DNA of 64,000 bases from Bedellia somnulentella (taxonomy: Eukaryota; Arthropoda; Insecta; Lepidoptera; Bedelliidae), in assembly GCA_963576735.1 (NCBI GenBank), contig OY755177.1, positions 5,456,001 to 5,520,000 of the forward strand, written 5' to 3'. Below the pieces are notes generated by a model, which ran no database searches, was not told the DNA's origin, and was given only the letters and a program-made list of their open reading frames with translations. Positions 1 through 10,377 of this stretch are shown here, piece by piece (within the stretch, counting starts at the first letter, position 1; each line of letters opens with the position of its first letter). Made by a program: the position numbers and the translations under genes.

Positions 1-5
1 ATTGT

Positions 6-254
6 GCCGTGTAGTGTCGGCTTAGAATAGCACTACCCCGTTTCTACCGCAGGGTGCACGTAAGAGGCGACTAACGGTATTGGGGCTTTTAAGGGATTTT
101 TGGGCGATGCGGCTGGAGACCCATCACCAACAACCTTTACTTTACCATCTTTTCCCCACTCAATTTCCAAAAGTGGCTGAGGAATTTCTAATTTCTTAGC
201 TCTGGCTACCCCTTCTAGGGATTTATAGCCGTGAGTATATGTTATGTTATGTTA
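6..254 (+). repeat. SINE-A copy 1 (family description)
   Basis: SINE-A is a 244-250 bp element starting GCTGTGTAGTGTCGGCTTAG and ending CCGTGAGTATATG plus a TATG-type tail. Landmarks in order are a 5' stem GTAGTG/CACTAC, the block AAGAGGCGACTAACGG, GGTTGGAGACCCATCACC, TTTTCCCCACTCAACTT, and a terminal stem-loop GGCTACCCC/GGGATTTATAGCC. Several copies have perfect 11-14 bp target duplications and the same 5' end, so this is a full-length retroposon rather than a random LINE truncation. I see no clear tRNA promoter boxes. Short ORFs inside copies are chance. This copy is near full length; its tail is TTATG-like, as in SINE-B. Confidence 0.85.
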
Positions 255-460
255 TTTATTATATCAAGTATTTCAAACAATCATGATGTGTTTTTTTATA
301 GTAAACACTACATTTATTGGGTTTTAAAGGGAAGTCCATGTTCGTGGAATCAATGAGAATGGCATCGTTAAATGTGAATAGCCACGATTCAAGATCGGTT
401 TAAGATCAAGATAGAGAACAGTTTCAATTAACGTTTAAGCAATTATTATTTTGTTATTAG

Positions 461-594
461 TACATACACACACATATACTCACGGCTATAAATCCCTTTA
501 AGGGGTAGCCAGAGCTAGGGAATAAGAAATTCCTCAGCCACTTTTGGATGTTGCGTGGGGAAAAGATGGTGAAATAAAGGTTGTTGGTGATGGT
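461..594 (-). repeat. SINE-A copy 2, partial
   Basis: It holds the tail, terminal stem-loop and CCCCAC/AAGATGG block, then stops at GTTGTTGGTGATGG; the 5' half is missing. Confidence 0.8.
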
Positions 595-665
595 AAGAGG
601 GTGCATGTCTTCTCTCTAATTAGTACATGGTGCAAATTGGCTGTATTGTAGAGATTCTGTAGAGT

Positions 666-900
666 GCTGTGTAGTGTCGGCTTAGAATAGCACTACCCCA
701 TATCTTCCGGTGGGTGTACGTAAGAGGCGACTAACGGTATTGGGGCTTTTAAGGGATTTTTGGGCGATGCGGTTGGAGACCCATCACCAAAAACCTTTAT
801 TTTACCATCTTTTCTCCACTCGACTTCCAAAAGTGGCTGAGGAATTTATAATTCCTTAGCTCTGGCTACCCTTTGTATATATGTATGTATGTATGTATAG
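666..900 (+). repeat. SINE-A copy 3
   Basis: The 5' end is intact. The terminal stem-loop is deleted after CTGGCTACCC and joins directly to a (TATG)n tail, so this copy lacks the proposed 3' recognition hairpin. Confidence 0.85.
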
Positions 901-1104
901 CACAATATATCTATGAGAATATTATTTTTAAAATATTTAATAAAAAAGTTATAAACATATTCTCAAACCTACCAAATGAATACGCAAAATTCATACAATA
1001 TACTTTAAACTTATTCATACATATTCGCATAGTTGAATGTGAAAGAGAAGGAATAGTGTTTCCTATTATTTTAAGCTAACACAAAAACAAAAAAAATCGC
1101 AGAA

Positions 1105-1187
1105 AGATTGCGATGCCCGAGATTCGAACCTGGGTCTTTCGTTCGATTAGTATTAACCGAACGGTATACCGCTACGCCACGAAGACG
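1105..1187 (-). tRNA. tRNA-like Pol III unit or tRNA pseudogene
   Basis: On the - strand an A-box-like TGGCGTAGCGG (1169-1179) and a B-box GGTTCGAATCTC (1119-1130) lie at tRNA spacing. Between them CGTTCG/CGAACG forms a strong stem. The T-arm has one mismatch and the acceptor ends do not pair, so it is unlikely to be a working tRNA. Just downstream a TCGCA/TGCGA stem is followed by a run of eight T, a typical Pol III stop. It could be a small Pol III transcript, a SINE head or a decayed tRNA. Confidence 0.45.
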
Positions 1188-1243
1188 TTAGAGTTGACTT
1201 CAAAATTTTGATAAGCTATATATATATCTAGTAGTCATACTAT

Positions 1244-1602
1244 GTTATTCGTGAAAAGTGTGGTGTGAAAGATGATATTGTAAGAAAGATAGAAAAAGGA
1301 ATGTTGAGATGGTTTGGGCACATAGAGAGGATGGATGATAGAAAATTGGTAAAAGGGATCTATAGAGCTAGTGTGGATGGTAATGTTAGTAGAAGACGAC
1401 CACGGAGAACACACTTGGACCAAATTGAGAGTGTGCTCAAAAAGGCTGGCGTCCGAAGTATGAAGAATAAAGAACATGTATGAAAAGATTGATGGATGTA
1501 AACGAAGCTAGAGATGTTTGTCAGGATCGTACGAAGTGGCGATCGATAGTCTCTGCCTACCCCAATGGGAATTAATGGCGTGAGTATATGTATGTATGTA
1601 TG
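1244..1602 (+). pseudogene. LINE-C copy 1: 5'-truncated non-LTR retrotransposon C-terminus
   Basis: This encodes the end of a non-LTR retrotransposon polyprotein, downstream of the reverse transcriptase core. The peptide has LRWFGHIERMDD, then GNVSRRRPRRTHLDQIE, KKAGVRSMKN and, after a one-base frameshift in an A run near 1470, CQDRTKWRSIVSAYPNGN and stop. The 3' end is CTGCCTACCCCAATGGGA...GGCGTGAGTATATG plus (TATG)n. The copy is flanked by a perfect 12-bp target duplication (TAGTCATACTAT, 1232-1243 and 1603-1614), so its length is that of one 5'-truncated insertion. The clade is uncertain; RTE-like elements are my best guess. Confidence 0.85.
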
Positions 1603-1689
1603 TAGTCATACTATTGATAAACAATTAAATGGACATTTTTTTGATGAAAATGGATGAAACCCTTATTTTTTCCAAAAAGACTATTAATG

Positions 1690-1912
1690 AAGAGTCTGAT
1701 AAAGTCGTTCGATGAAGAAATGAATCGTGTAAATATGTTTTTTATGTTCCTGTAGGAACCCTTGCGAAATCCGGGATAAATGATATTCTATATGTTGGTC
1801 AGGTTCATAAGCTACATTCATACCAAATTTGATCAAGATCCGTCTGGTAGAATTAACGTGATGACCGGACATACAGACAGATAGAGAGACAGACAGAATT
1901 TTTTTTCAATAA
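1690..1912 (+). repeat. Interspersed repeat with GACAGACAGA end
   Basis: The text CATACCAAATTTGATCAAGA followed by an ACAGACAG-rich end matches, from memory, a widespread lepidopteran Helitron- or MITE-type repeat. There is no second copy in the window to define its ends. Confidence 0.45.
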
Positions 1913-2640
1913 GCACAAATTTGGTTTCAGCATATATTCAACATATTCCACCGGTTTTAAATTTTTTTTCTTCAATGTACAATTTTGACCTCGGTACAGT
2001 CTTGCATTGCTCGAATTTTCTCGACTTTGGATGTAAATTTATGTGTTACATCTTAATGAAATCTACTTATATTCATATTTATTTTTGAATGGTTGTACTC
2101 ATAATCCTGTATAAAAAAATTAAAATATGTCTGACAAGGAGGCTGACTGTCTGTAGCCTTTTCGTGGCTATTCAATTTGTTCATGGATGACTGACAGAGT
2201 GGTGTGTAATTGTTTCATTCATCATTAAATATCTCTTATACGCTTTCAATAAATTTAATATATGCTCATCAGCGGAAGGGTTGGAAGAGATGATGAATAA
2301 TGTGTGTGAGTTTTTGAAAAAAAAAGCAAGAGGGTGAATGTGCAATTGTGCATTAAACCAATACCATTTTTGAGACAGAAAGGAAAGTAAGATAGGATGT
2401 GAGATTATAATTGGTGGTAGGAAAGTATTTCAGGAGCAAGAAAATACAACAGAATATTGAATAAAAAAGTGAAATAGTTTGTTGTTAGTATGATCAAAAA
2501 ACAATTGTTCCTATGTATGTATCTGTACAATTTATAATTTAGATTTTTATATGAATACAACAATATTATGTCAGAAAATAATAAAGAATTCTCTCTGTCA
2601 TTCGTTTATTTGATAACAATTCAAATAGTAATAAATAAAC
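1913..2640. other. AT-rich, no gene seen
   Basis: Stop-dense, AT-rich sequence with homopolymer runs. I find no conserved ORF or recognised repeat. Confidence 0.5.
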
Positions 2641-2900
2641 AATAAATAAACGAAAGAAAAATTTCGACACAGGCGGGAATCGAACCCGCGACCAATTGAG
2701 CTACCGTGTCAATAAAATTTCGACACAGGCGAGAATTGGCAGAGTGACGGGGGCGTATACCCGAGGTCGCGGGTTCGATTCCCGCCTGTGTCGAAATTTT
2801 TCTTTCCTTTATTTATTAGTAATAATCCCCACATGGGGTTTTCATGAACAAAAAGATTTAAACAATTCAAATAGACCTAATATCTCATATCTTGTAAGAC
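2641..2900. repeat. SINE-G: head-to-head pair of tRNA-derived sequences
   Basis: Two tRNA-derived ends face each other. The + strand unit 2722-2792 has a perfect 7-bp acceptor stem GACACAG/CTGTGTC, a perfect T-arm GCGGG-TTCGATT-CCCGC and an A-box-like TGGCAGAGTG. The - strand unit 2666-2710 has acceptor GACACGG/CTGTGTC and a D-arm TAGCTCAATTGG but no anticodon arm. The inverted repeat continues outside the tRNA part (2641-2693 against 2765-2817, one or two mismatches). The + unit runs on through CCCCACATGGGG (about 2829-2840), a body also present at 25834 and 57966. Confidence 0.65.
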
Positions 2901-3700
2901 AAAAGTATAAAAGAAAAGCATTGCTTTTACATTTATTTCATGGTGAGAAACATTTTATTTTAAAGAAGGAATTTGATGTCGTCTTCTAAGTGAAACCTGT
3001 ATTGCGGCCAAACATGATTTTTTGATCCGAATACCACCAAATTGATTATATTTTTATTAGTAAAAGATATCGTTATCTACAGAAAAAGAAGATTTTAGTT
3101 AACTTGTTGAGTTCGCATTACAGTATTGTTACTTATTTTAAATATATTTTCTTGTCCAATAATAATTTAATTTTTAAATAATACAGGCATATAAATTGTT
3201 TTATTTAATAAAGAAATAAATCGCTATCAACAATGAAATTATATATATATATACAATAATTTCATTGCTTTAATATGTAACTTTCAAAATTTCACACAAC
3301 TTCCCTTATGACGATTTAAATTAACTTTCCTGTTGTGCTAAACATTCAGTATGCCTTAAGAAATTTCATATGACTCTCACTTTGTGGAATCACCTAAGTG
3401 AAAGTTTAAATACTAAATGAAGACAAATCATTGCAATCACTTGAACAATACGTAGATGTAAGCAAGAAAATACCTAACGGTTTCATGAAAGACAGAGAAA
3501 GTAGGAAACCTAAATGTCCTACGTTACAAAAAGTGATCCTTAATAGCCGGAGCGGTCTAGTTCTTTTCAAAGTATAAACAAAGAAAAACAGGTTTAAATG
3601 TAACAGTAAAATTTTGTATTCACATCCTTAGGTGTGCAAAACTGTATGGTTTATTCATACGTTGTTAGGTAAAAGATAGAGACAGGTGATGAGATGAAGT
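2901..3700. other. AT-rich, no gene seen
   Basis: No supported ORF. A short TA run lies at 3240-3256. Nothing else is recognised. Confidence 0.5.
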
Positions 3701-3714
3701 TTGAATATTGTAAA

Positions 3715-3950
3715 TGGATAATGAATTGAGGTGCGATGCGGTAAGCGGCTCCGTTGATTCGGTGGTGTATATTAACAGTGACGAGTATCCGCGAGGCAGT
3801 GTTACTGACAGTGCTCGAGTGCGCATGCGCGTTAGCTGGTCGCGCCATTTTATTATCAAATTAAACAAAACATTTTGTTTCATTAGTACAACTTAGTGAT
3901 GTGCCAATAATCTTATGTTATAAATAAGTTCTTTAAAAGTGTTATTTAAG
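3715..3950 (+). promoter_or_regulatory. CpG-rich promoter-like segment with possible non-coding first exon
   Basis: A GC-richer island in AT-rich surroundings contains TGCGCATGCGCG at 3820-3831, a perfect match to the NRF-1/Ewg palindrome. About 120 bp downstream TTAAG|GTGAGA at 3946-3956 is a good splice donor. A transcript starting near the palindrome and ending at 3950 could splice to the acceptor at 7186 just before the gene 1 ATG, an intron of about 3.24 kb. The pairing with gene 1 is inference; it could belong to another gene. Confidence 0.4.
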
Positions 3951-5289
3951 GTGAGAGTCTTCAAGTGAAGTATTTATATGGAAATTATGATATACCAAAA
4001 AGGAAAAGTGTCATCCGCAGCAGATTAAAACAAAATTGGCATCTAATGATCGTTATTTTTCATTAAATTTTATGTCGATTTACCAAAGTTGAAGACGTTA
4101 TGTGACCTTTCGAATGGATTTTATTACCAAAGCCATCATCTATTGTTATTTGAATTCTGTTGTGATATTTGAAGTTTCGACAATATGTGCTCGACAATAT
4201 CATACGAGATGTTTCTTTGGAGTTAAGTTTGCAAAATATATATAAATATACATTTTTATTGTTAATGGAACAAATGCTATAAATTCTTTTGGGAATCGCT
4301 TGGTCTAATACTTTAATAAAATTCATTAATATCTCCATTTCGTGGAACTTGATATAAAAAATCCAATTAAATTGAAACCAGGTATTATGTAGTTTATAAC
4401 GTCTCTTGTACCAATCTCGGTAAATATTACTAATAAAAATATTTATTGTACCTATATTTTTTATACAAATATCGAGTACATAAAGCTATGGTACATTTTA
4501 TGGAATATTTTTGAACTTCTCTTTTTTGATAGATCATAAATACTTATAAAGTAAATGATTCAAAATTGAAAAAACAATTAAATATTATTTACTCACGTGG
4601 CGAAACCAAACGAGTTTATGTTACTTATACAGGTTTCATTAATGGTGCTGTGTGAAGGCTGATGTCATCTAATGTGTAGGTTTAATAATATGCAAACTTT
4701 TAAATTATTTACAAAAAATGCTTTTTTTAGATATTTAATATCCAAAAAAACTAATTTTGTTTAGAACATGATACAATTTTGAACGGATGTAATAATTTTA
4801 GAATTGAGTTGCCCACTAAAATTTTTTGATACGAAGCTTCCATAAAAGACAGTTTGACATGATACACATCGTACAAATCAATACCCAAAATTGTGAGCGA
4901 CCCCTGTCTCAGCTAGACTTGCTAGCCTCCTTATTGCTAAAATACAGTCATTGACTGATCTGAAACTTATATAATCATGATTCTTACGTTACAACCTTTT
5001 ACAATGCAAGAAGTACTACAACTTTTAGTATCATTTTTATTTTAAAGATCTATTTTAGCGATTTTTTTTAATATTTTAACGTTATTTTAGGCTGTCATTA
5101 ATTTTGAATGAATTGTTTAATTACATATTCTTTTAAATGAATCGTTAGCTTTTTTATATATATTTTTTAATATCTGAGCTACGACTAAAAATACCTTTAG
5201 TATTTTCGATTATATAGATTGTTATATTTATTAGTATGACATTATCTCAATTATATTTAATATTCTTTATACATTATCTTTTATATTTA
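3951..5289. other. AT-rich, possible intron of gene 1
   Basis: No ORF resembles a protein and no repeat is clearly recognisable. The sequence is compatible with intron. Confidence 0.4.
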
Positions 5290-5645
5290 CAACCGTGATA
5301 GTTCAATGGGAAAGAACACCCGTCCGTTATGCAATCAGGAGTGGGTTCAAAACCCAGGTTGGGCCAACACCAATTTGTCTTTTCTAAAGACATATGTGTG
5401 GTTAATTTATCATGGTTCTTAACGGTGAGGGAAAACATCGTGAGGAAACCCACATGGCTGAGTTGTACTTAGTCATGTGACAGTGTATTCGTACAAAATG
5501 GCGAAAGGCCTGCGCCCAACCACGTGAGTAAACTGTCCAAGCAGAACGTTGGTGCTCTGACCACCAGGTGACAACCACACATGATGTTCAGTAGTATTTA
5601 TTCTTCTGCCAACCCCTTCAGAGATATTCGGCGTGAACGTTTGAT
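5290..5645 (+). repeat. SINE-B copy 1 (family description)
   Basis: SINE-B is a tRNA-derived SINE of about 370 bp. The head carries an A box (GATAGCCCAGTGGGTAGAAC) and a B box (GTGTTCAAATCC). The body has GGTGAGGGAAAACATCGTGA, GGAAACCCACATGG, CAGTGTATTCGTAC, CCTATCACGTGAGTACACTG and GGTGACAAAGTCACGTGATG. It ends CTGCCAACCCCTTCGGGGATATT-CGGCGTGAACG plus (TTATG)n. Subfamily a has head text CGGTTATCGTGCAAACGAC. Subfamily b has CCCGCCCGAAAAACAGAAGG and a different segment before the 3' end. This copy is older, with a diverged anticodon region. Confidence 0.85.
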
Positions 5646-5819
5646 TTGAGTTGAGATAAAGATATGGCCAAAATTAATGTATAATATAAAAATGGTATCG
5701 CTTTGTCTCTTGTTAATAACTATTGGCATAAAGGCACAAATTACGCATTACGGCCAATTAGATTTGGATAGTTGTGAATAAATTCTATTATATGATTACA
5801 AATCGTGGGTTTTGCTTTC

Positions 5820-6036
5820 ACAGTGTACACACGTGATAGGGGGCAGGCCTATCGCCGTTTTGTACCAATATACTGCATGACAAAGCACAACTTAGCTATG
5901 TGGGTTTCCTCATGATATTTTCCCTCACCATTAATAACCATGTTAAATTAAAATATATGACTTTAGAAAAGAAAAATTGGTGTAAGCCCAACCCAGGATT
6001 TGAGCCCTCATCTGACTGAGCTATTACGGTTGAATC
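5820..6036 (-). repeat. SINE-B copy 2, 5' half
   Basis: Runs from the CACGTGATAGGGGGCAGGCC block to a degenerate head (ACTGAGCTATTACGGTTG). The 3' hairpin and tail are absent. Confidence 0.75.
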
Positions 6037-6416
6037 ATATGTAGAGCAATACTTTTTGCATTGTTTTGTTCTGAATTATTATTATAAATATTTTTTGTAT
6101 CAACTGGCAAAATATTGATTAATCATCATGCTATACTTGTTATGTTTTTTAATCATAATTGTTTAAAAATCCAGTTGACTGTGAAAATAAAAATTGATAT
6201 TTAAAAGCAAATTTTAAATGTTCTAGGAAATTTCATTTAATTAAATGTCCTCGCTATTGCTTTTCACAGCGGCGGAGAACTAATTACACTTAAGTTTTGC
6301 TGTAGAAAAGTTAAAGGCGGTCGAATAAATAATCGTTTACGTTTATTACTAATTTTTGCTTATTTTTTTTTACATATAGTAACAATGTTTTGTAATAAAG
6401 TAAGGGTGAACGTAGC

Positions 6417-6645
6417 TGTGTAGAATTAGTGGGTATTGTCCCAGCTTAACATAGAAGTAACCCACTTCCTCCCACGGGTGACGACGTAGGAAGCGACTTA
6501 GGTTATTGGGGTATTTTAAGTGATTGTTGGGCGATTGGATTGGGGACTCATCACCGAAAACCTATATTTTACATATTTCATACCCTACTCCTTCACTTCT
6601 AAAATTAGCAGAAGAATTCATTATATTTATAGTATATGTATGTGG
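6417..6645 (+). repeat. SINE-A, old degenerate copy
   Basis: Weak but collinear matches: TGTGTAG start, CACGGGTGACGACGTAGGAAGCGACT, TTGGGCGAT, GGGGACTCATCACC, and a GTATATGTATGTG tail. Confidence 0.6.
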
Positions 6646-7186
6646 GTGAATACGCAAAAAATATTTATTGCATGTTTATTTTAAAACTGTCACCCAGTTA
6701 TTGTCGTTGCCGATAAAAGTATTTCAGTTAAAAGAGAAGAACTGCACTCGGTACCGGCTTTTTATCAGTTTGACAATAGTCAACGATGCACAGAAACGAG
6801 TATCAGCGTAAATCAGAATGGTTCGCGAGTAAAATAGGTCGACAGAAGCTAGCTCGATTGCAACGTTTACAAAAAGTTTTATCGCACAAACTATGCTATC
6901 GACTTTCCAAAGCTTATTTTATAGCCAATCGACAGTTGTCAATAGCAGATGAAATACTTTCATGACCTACCATATTGCAAGATTAAAACCAGATATTTAT
7001 ATATTTGCAAGTATTATTTTAAGTAAAATTTTATAAATTAGTTTAAAACTCGATAAATTGTTAAAGAAAAACAAACGCTAATTGACAAGGTCAATTTAAC
7101 TGGTTTCTTCAAAGTCGCGCCTTCCCAAATATTCACACTTATAATTATTCACAATCATTAAATATTATCAAAATGTTTCTTTTCAG
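6646..7186 (+). promoter_or_regulatory. Upstream region and 3' splice site of gene 1
   Basis: The last bases, TGTTTCTTTTCAG, form a good polypyrimidine tract and acceptor ending exactly before the ATG at 7187, so a 5' non-coding exon is expected. An alternative start to the 3.8-kb candidate is the insect-type initiator ATCAGTTT around 6764-6771, with the weak donor GCGAGTAAAAT near 6830. I cannot choose between the two. Confidence 0.45.
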
Positions 7187-8062
7187 ATGATAAAACTGGT
7201 TCACATATTGACCGCCTGCGCTGTGTTAGCTACGGTACTCGCGGCAGACGAAGCTCAAGAACAATATACTAACGATGCTATACCTTCCAATGATGAGTTA
7301 GGAAATAGCGATGATTCCAATGGAGCAAGACAGAAACGGTGGTATAATTTCCCACCGTACACTTCGTTTACTTCAGTAAATCGTAGAATAACCCCTTTAA
7401 GTCAACAAGACGATACGTTATTAGAAATATTTAGAAGAGTCAAGGATATATCTTCATATGTTAGACAGCCGCAACAGCCTCTACTCCCTCCACATTTGCC
7501 AATATTTTTCCCTGTGATATTTATACCACAAGGTCCTTGCCAGTGTCATAATTCAAATAATTCACCAAAAGATCCTACTATACCAACAAATAATTCCAAT
7601 GTACCAGACCTATCTAATCGAGTTCCTGAAATGGAAGACGAAAGACAGAACTGGGGTATCGTTAGGAATGACTCACAAGACGAATTTGTCAACTATAATA
7701 GACCTGTATCATTCGAACCGATTCCACCTAATTCGGAACTACCACCTAGACCGTTGCCTCCAGTAGAGCACGGCAGTATTCAAGCAGATATGAACGCACC
7801 GACACCAAGCCCGTTTGGAAACATTCCTGTGACACAAAACCCAACAAATCCAGCAACACAGGTATCCAGTAGTGAAGCTCCTAACTCCTGCGATTTTGCC
7901 GTGTTAATATGTTGCCATCAAATACCAACGACTGAAGAATGTTTTAGATCAAATGATTGCGCAAATTTCTCCTCTTTAGGAGAAAATCCTTGTAGCCCTG
8001 TAGTTGCACAAAGTGTAGTGGAAAAGTTCAAAAGAATATATTCTGGACGAAGGACTGGTTAA
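7187..8062 (+). CDS. Secreted, furin-site, Cys-rich protein (gene 1)
   Basis: A single-exon ORF of 291 residues. Residues 1-19 (MIKLVHILTACAVLATVLA) are a signal peptide with likely cleavage before ADEAQ. An acidic propeptide-like stretch (21-47) ends in the dibasic site RQKR at 48-51, a furin-type processing motif. Then come a hydrophobic Pro/Phe segment (96-117) with a CQC pair at 118-120, an Asn/Pro/Ser-rich linker with several N-x-S/T sequons, and a C-terminal module with cysteines at 235, 242, 243, 252, 258 and 269. The module has the same cysteine spacing as the protein at 25383. The start is set by the splice acceptor immediately upstream; the only nearby ATG, at 7173, is out of frame. 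I do not recognise a named family. An extracellular structural, peritrophic, cuticular or immune role is possible but unproven. Confidence 0.88.
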   Translation: MIKLVHILTACAVLATVLAADEAQEQYTNDAIPSNDELGNSDDSNGARQKRWYNFPPYTSFTSVNRRITPLSQQDDTLLEIFRRVKDISSYVRQPQQPLLPPHLPIFFPVIFIPQGPCQCHNSNNSPKDPTIPTNNSNVPDLSNRVPEMEDERQNWGIVRNDSQDEFVNYNRPVSFEPIPPNSELPPRPLPPVEHGSIQADMNAPTPSPFGNIPVTQNPTNPATQVSSSEAPNSCDFAVLICCHQIPTTEECFRSNDCANFSSLGENPCSPVVAQSVVEKFKRIYSGRRTG

Positions 8063-8340
8063 AAGACTATTTTGAAATCAAATTAAGTGCGTAGAATATT
8101 TATTGATTGTGATAATAATTGCAGTACTTCAAGTTTCTTCTGTGGAACTGCTAGAAAAGCAAACTATTTTTAGTGTAAATATTATTTGTATTATAAGGTC
8201 TGATAAAAGTAACATGCTTCTTTTTTCGTACTAGCAGCTTGAAGAGACTGTTTTCCTGATTATTGTATAGTTTTTATACCTAGAGAAAAATGAGATTTCA
8301 ATGAAATTATGTTGCATATTGTACGAAAATAGTTAGTAAT

Positions 8341-8346
8341 AATAAA
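8341..8346 (+). other. Candidate polyadenylation signal of gene 1
   Basis: AATAAA lies 279 nt after the stop codon and is the first canonical hexamer downstream. Confidence 0.4.
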
Positions 8347-8544
8347 TTATATGTAAAATCATGATACATTTTTAATTGACGGAGATATTTTTGGATAATG
8401 TAAAGAGCCGAAAGACAAGTCTATTATAGAAAGAAAGTTGAATGAGTCTTTAATATTCTTGTTGTTGCTCAATTACGGCCAAAACTACTTTCTGAATTAA
8501 ACCAAAAGGAACTTTCATCTCTTTTACTGCAATGCTGTACCCGA

Positions 8545-8612
8545 GAAAATAAAAGTGTGTTAACGGTTGTCCGGAGGCCACGGGTTCGAATTCCGGTGAG
8601 GGCAACATTTAT
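8545..8612 (+). repeat. tRNA-like fragment (B-box)
   Basis: CACGGGTTCGAATTCCGGTG resembles a tRNA T-arm with a B box. No matching A box or acceptor stem is clear. Probably a SINE head remnant. Confidence 0.3.
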
Positions 8613-8631
8613 GTGGTGTTAATAAATAGTA

Positions 8632-8870
8632 GCTGTGTAGTGTCGGCTTAGAATAGCACTACCCCATTTCTTCCGGTGGGTGTACGTAAAAGGCGTCTAA
8701 CGGTATTGGGGCTTTTAAGGGATTTTTGGGCGATGTGGTTGGAGACCCATCACGAACAACCTTTATTCCAGCATCTGTTCTCCACGCAACTTCCAAAAGT
8801 GGCGGAGGAATTTCCTTCTCCAGAGCTTCCTTCAGGGGATTCAGAGCCGTGAGTATATGTATGTATGTAA
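8632..8870 (+). repeat. SINE-A copy, full length
   Basis: Both ends are present and the stem-loop is partly changed (TTCAGGGGATTCAGAGCC). The tail runs directly into a SINE-B remnant. Confidence 0.85.
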
Positions 8871-8877
8871 TGTCATA

Positions 8878-9066
8878 TGTATGAAAAACATCATAAAGAA
8901 ACCCACACAACTAAGTTGTACTTAGACATGTAACAGTGTATTCGTCCCATCACGTAAGTAAACTGCCTAAGCAAATCATGGGTACTCCAATTCAGTCATG
9001 GGTACATTTCAGAAGTATTAATACATCTGCCACCCTTTTGATGATACACAGCGTCAACCTTTAAGT
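8878..9066 (+). repeat. SINE-B copy 3, old 3' part
   Basis: Starts at the AAAAACATCATAAAGAAACC block, is strongly diverged and ends at GATACACAGCGTCAAC. Confidence 0.65.
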
Positions 9067-9302
9067 TTATGAGAATCTAGATTAACTATGTCGGCGTTTT
9101 GGTTATGTAAGTAAATATTCGTTAAGAACTGGCGTCATAAATGTTGGTATAATGTCAAGGATAATCATTAAAGTTTTGGTTTTAAAAAGAAGATACAGAG
9201 CCCCTATACTTGGTCACCTCCTACGACACACCCACAGTACTCAAATCCGACACTGACCTGTTATACAAACTTTTTGGAACTATCATGGTTATGTATAAGA
9301 TG

Positions 9303-9675
9303 GATGTGTAGTGTCGGCTTAGAATAGCACTACCCCATTTCTTCCGGTGGGTGTGCGTAAAAGGCGACTAACGGTATTGGGGCTATTAAGTAAAAGTAAA
9401 GTAAAAAAAGAAAAAGTAAAAAAAAACTTTATTAAGTCCCTCATATGATACAACTTGTAAACTAATAATCGTACAAATTATATACAATGAGAGCCAAAAA
9501 GACTCATAAAGGGATTAAGGGATTTTTGGGCAATGCGGATGGAGACCCATCACCAACAACCTTTATTTCACCATTTTTTCCTTACGCAAATTCCAAAAGT
9601 GGCGGAGGAATTTCTATTTCCCCAGCTCTGGCTACCCTTCAAGGGGTTTATAGCCGTGATTATATATATGTATAA
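9303..9675 (+). repeat. SINE-A copy interrupted by a LINE 3' end
   Basis: The 5' part (9303-9390) and 3' part (9514-9675) are one SINE-A split by a 123-bp insert, with the duplicated hexamer ATTAAG on both sides. Confidence 0.75.
9391..9513 (-). mobile_element. Short LINE 3'-end insertion in SINE-A
   Basis: Read on the - strand it contains AATAAAG followed by a T-rich tail, like the LINE 3' ends near 10378 and 33506. Six-base flanking duplications (ATTAAG, 9385-9390 and 9514-9519) mark it as a separate, younger insertion. Confidence 0.5.
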
Positions 9676-9679
9676 GATA

Positions 9680-10377
9680 AGTGCCCCCATAGTCTAATGG
9701 TCTTACGGTGAGCGAGTTTGGCTCGAGACCCGAGGTTTAAGGTTCTTAAACCAAAGAGGGAAATTGTGAATGTAAATCACTTAATTATATGTTTTATCAC
9801 AATTTTTTCAACCATCATAGAAAAAGGCCATTACTAAATGAAAAACAATTACTGGCGCCAAAACCCAAAATCCCTCTTTACTGAAAATTCCCTTCTTGAT
9901 GACTTGGATATTGTATGTTGATGAATCACGAATATGAATGTGATGCAACGACCTAATTTGCATGTAAATTGTCTCGCTGTTTCATCTAATATCATTGCTG
10001 TTCCGCTCCTATAGCTGTACTGAAAATATTAAATACCATACTTAAATATTGTTCAGATTTAATTGTTAGTTCCTAGGATAACTGGATTCAAGCAAACTCT
10101 TTGGGTTTGTAATATTAAGATAGCTTAGGTACACACAAGAAGAGGTACCACAACACAAGAACGAATAAGGGCAAAGGGCAAATTCACGACGGGTATAAAA
10201 TAGCTTTGCTGGCTTCATGGTTATGCTTATCAAGCTTATCCAGAAGTGATGAAGAAGTGGTGAAATACTTCTTGATAAGTGTGAGGAAAATGTTTACACC
10301 CAAAGGCTAAAAATTACCACAAAATAAGCCTTCTTAGCATGGTAGGTAAGTCCTATGCAAAGGTTTTGATTGAAAGA
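9680..10377. other. Mostly unique AT-rich sequence
   Basis: A weak tRNA-like text (TAGTCTAATGG...AGGTTTAAGGTTC) sits at 9690-9750. Nothing else is recognised. Confidence 0.35.

Noticed and set aside
2722..2792. Functional tRNA gene
   Set aside because: Acceptor and T-arm are perfect, but D-arm and anticodon arm do not fold and the body continues as a SINE.
4063..4338. 91-codon - strand ORF
   Set aside because: AT-rich, low-complexity composition, no motif, lies in presumed intron.
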